Source: Fodinicurvata sp. EGI_FJ10296 (lineage in GTDB: Bacteria > Pseudomonadota > Alphaproteobacteria > DSM-16000 > Inquilinaceae). Taken from it: DNA of 64,000 nt. The notes beneath the pieces were generated by a model. It ran no database searches and was not told the origin of the DNA. It was given only the letters and a program-made list of their open reading frames with translations. The position numbers and the translations under genes were made by a program. This document shows positions 63,835 to 64,000 of this stretch, piece by piece. The stretch lies in assembly GCF_040712075.1 (NCBI RefSeq), contig NZ_JBFCVL010000008.1, positions 238,513-302,512 of the forward strand, in the 5' to 3' direction. Each line of letters opens with the position of its first letter. Positions within the stretch are counted from its first letter, which is position 1.

Positions 63835-64000
63835 CCGGCTCGCGCTTGGATCGCCGAAAGCCACCGCACCAGATCCCGGGTCTGCAGCGCGTCACTTCGT
63901 GGCCGCGCTGCGCACGGGAATTGGAGACGGTGGAAATCGCCCGGCTCCCCCTTCCCTTCCCCGGCAACTGTGTTTATTGACACCGCATCCGCCGCCTTCT
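63835..64000. repeat. 166-bp direct repeat, copy 2 (continues past window)
   Basis: Second copy, offset 217 bases from copy 1 and still matching at the last base, so the repeat or array extends beyond the window. Confidence 0.95.

Larger units (their letters stand above)
63577..64000. other. non-coding region with tandem repeat at the right edge
   Basis: 424 bases after katE, open to the right. No supported gene; it is largely taken up by two copies of a 166-base repeat and a 51-base spacer with a hairpin. Frames on both strands are made of repeated peptide blocks and have no recognisable domain. Confidence 0.7.

Noticed and set aside
63618..64000. CRISPR array
   Set aside because: The repeated block is 166 bases with a 51-base spacer, far outside CRISPR sizes, and only two copies are visible.

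Overview
The window is about 64 kb of GC-rich DNA from an alphaproteobacterium, most likely a Rhodospirillales-type, probably marine or halotolerant organism. This rests on gene order (ctaC-ctaD-ctaB-small protein-ctaG-ctaE-DUF983-SURF1; rpmH-rnpA-yidD-yidC-engB-argB; atpHAGDC; kdsB-pheA beside a membrane-anchored cytochrome c), on a stress-type GGAAC/GGTT promoter motif, and on several acidic secreted proteins and a BCCT transporter. The assignment comes from reading alone, not from a database search. I found no rRNA, tRNA, CRISPR array, insertion sequence or prophage.

Layout. 1-10.9 kb (minus): a cytochrome aa3 oxidase operon (subunits II, I and III, heme O synthase, a 52-residue membrane protein, the CtaG copper chaperone, DUF983, SURF1), followed by an M32 carboxypeptidase, threonine synthase and an M16 peptidase cut by the left edge. 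11.4-18.2 kb (plus): tldD, rpmH, rnpA, yidD, yidC, engB and argB, i.e. ribosome and tRNA maturation plus membrane protein insertion. 18.2-23.8 kb (minus): the F1 ATP synthase operon atpHAGDC and a small hypothetical gene. 24.1-29.7 kb: cytochrome b561 and YceI, priA (minus), then a DUF484 gene coupled to xerC. 29.9-32.9 kb: a small conserved-looking gene and a kdsB-pheA-homocysteine-methyltransferase-like operon (minus). 33.1-36.3 kb (plus): cytochrome c, a DMT exporter and an M19 dipeptidase. 36.3-40.6 kb (minus): a DUF418 protein and a four-gene phospholipid module (CDP-alcohol phosphatidyltransferase, acyltransferase, second CDP-DAG synthase, methyltransferase). 40.8-49.7 kb (plus): hisN and a Yej-type peptide ABC transporter with two binding proteins. 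49.7-56.5 kb: a NarL-type two-component pair (minus) divergent from a sugar-type ABC importer (plus). 56.6-63.6 kb: a BCCT osmolyte transporter with a coupled Cys-containing small protein, a CPA1 antiporter, an MgtC-like protein, a DUF421 protein and a large catalase, which together look like an osmotic, ion and oxidative stress neighbourhood. The right edge holds a 217-bp tandem repeat with a strong hairpin.

Most of the window is housekeeping. The parts that deserve a second look are the phospholipid module; the homocysteine-methyltransferase-like protein that has lost all its zinc cysteines; an ABC permease that appears to start at ATT; the inverted-repeat region between the two-component system and the sugar transporter; the Cys-tailed protein coupled to the BCCT carrier; and several short tandem duplications inside or at the start of genes. 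I see no clear candidate for a wholly new defence or mobile system.
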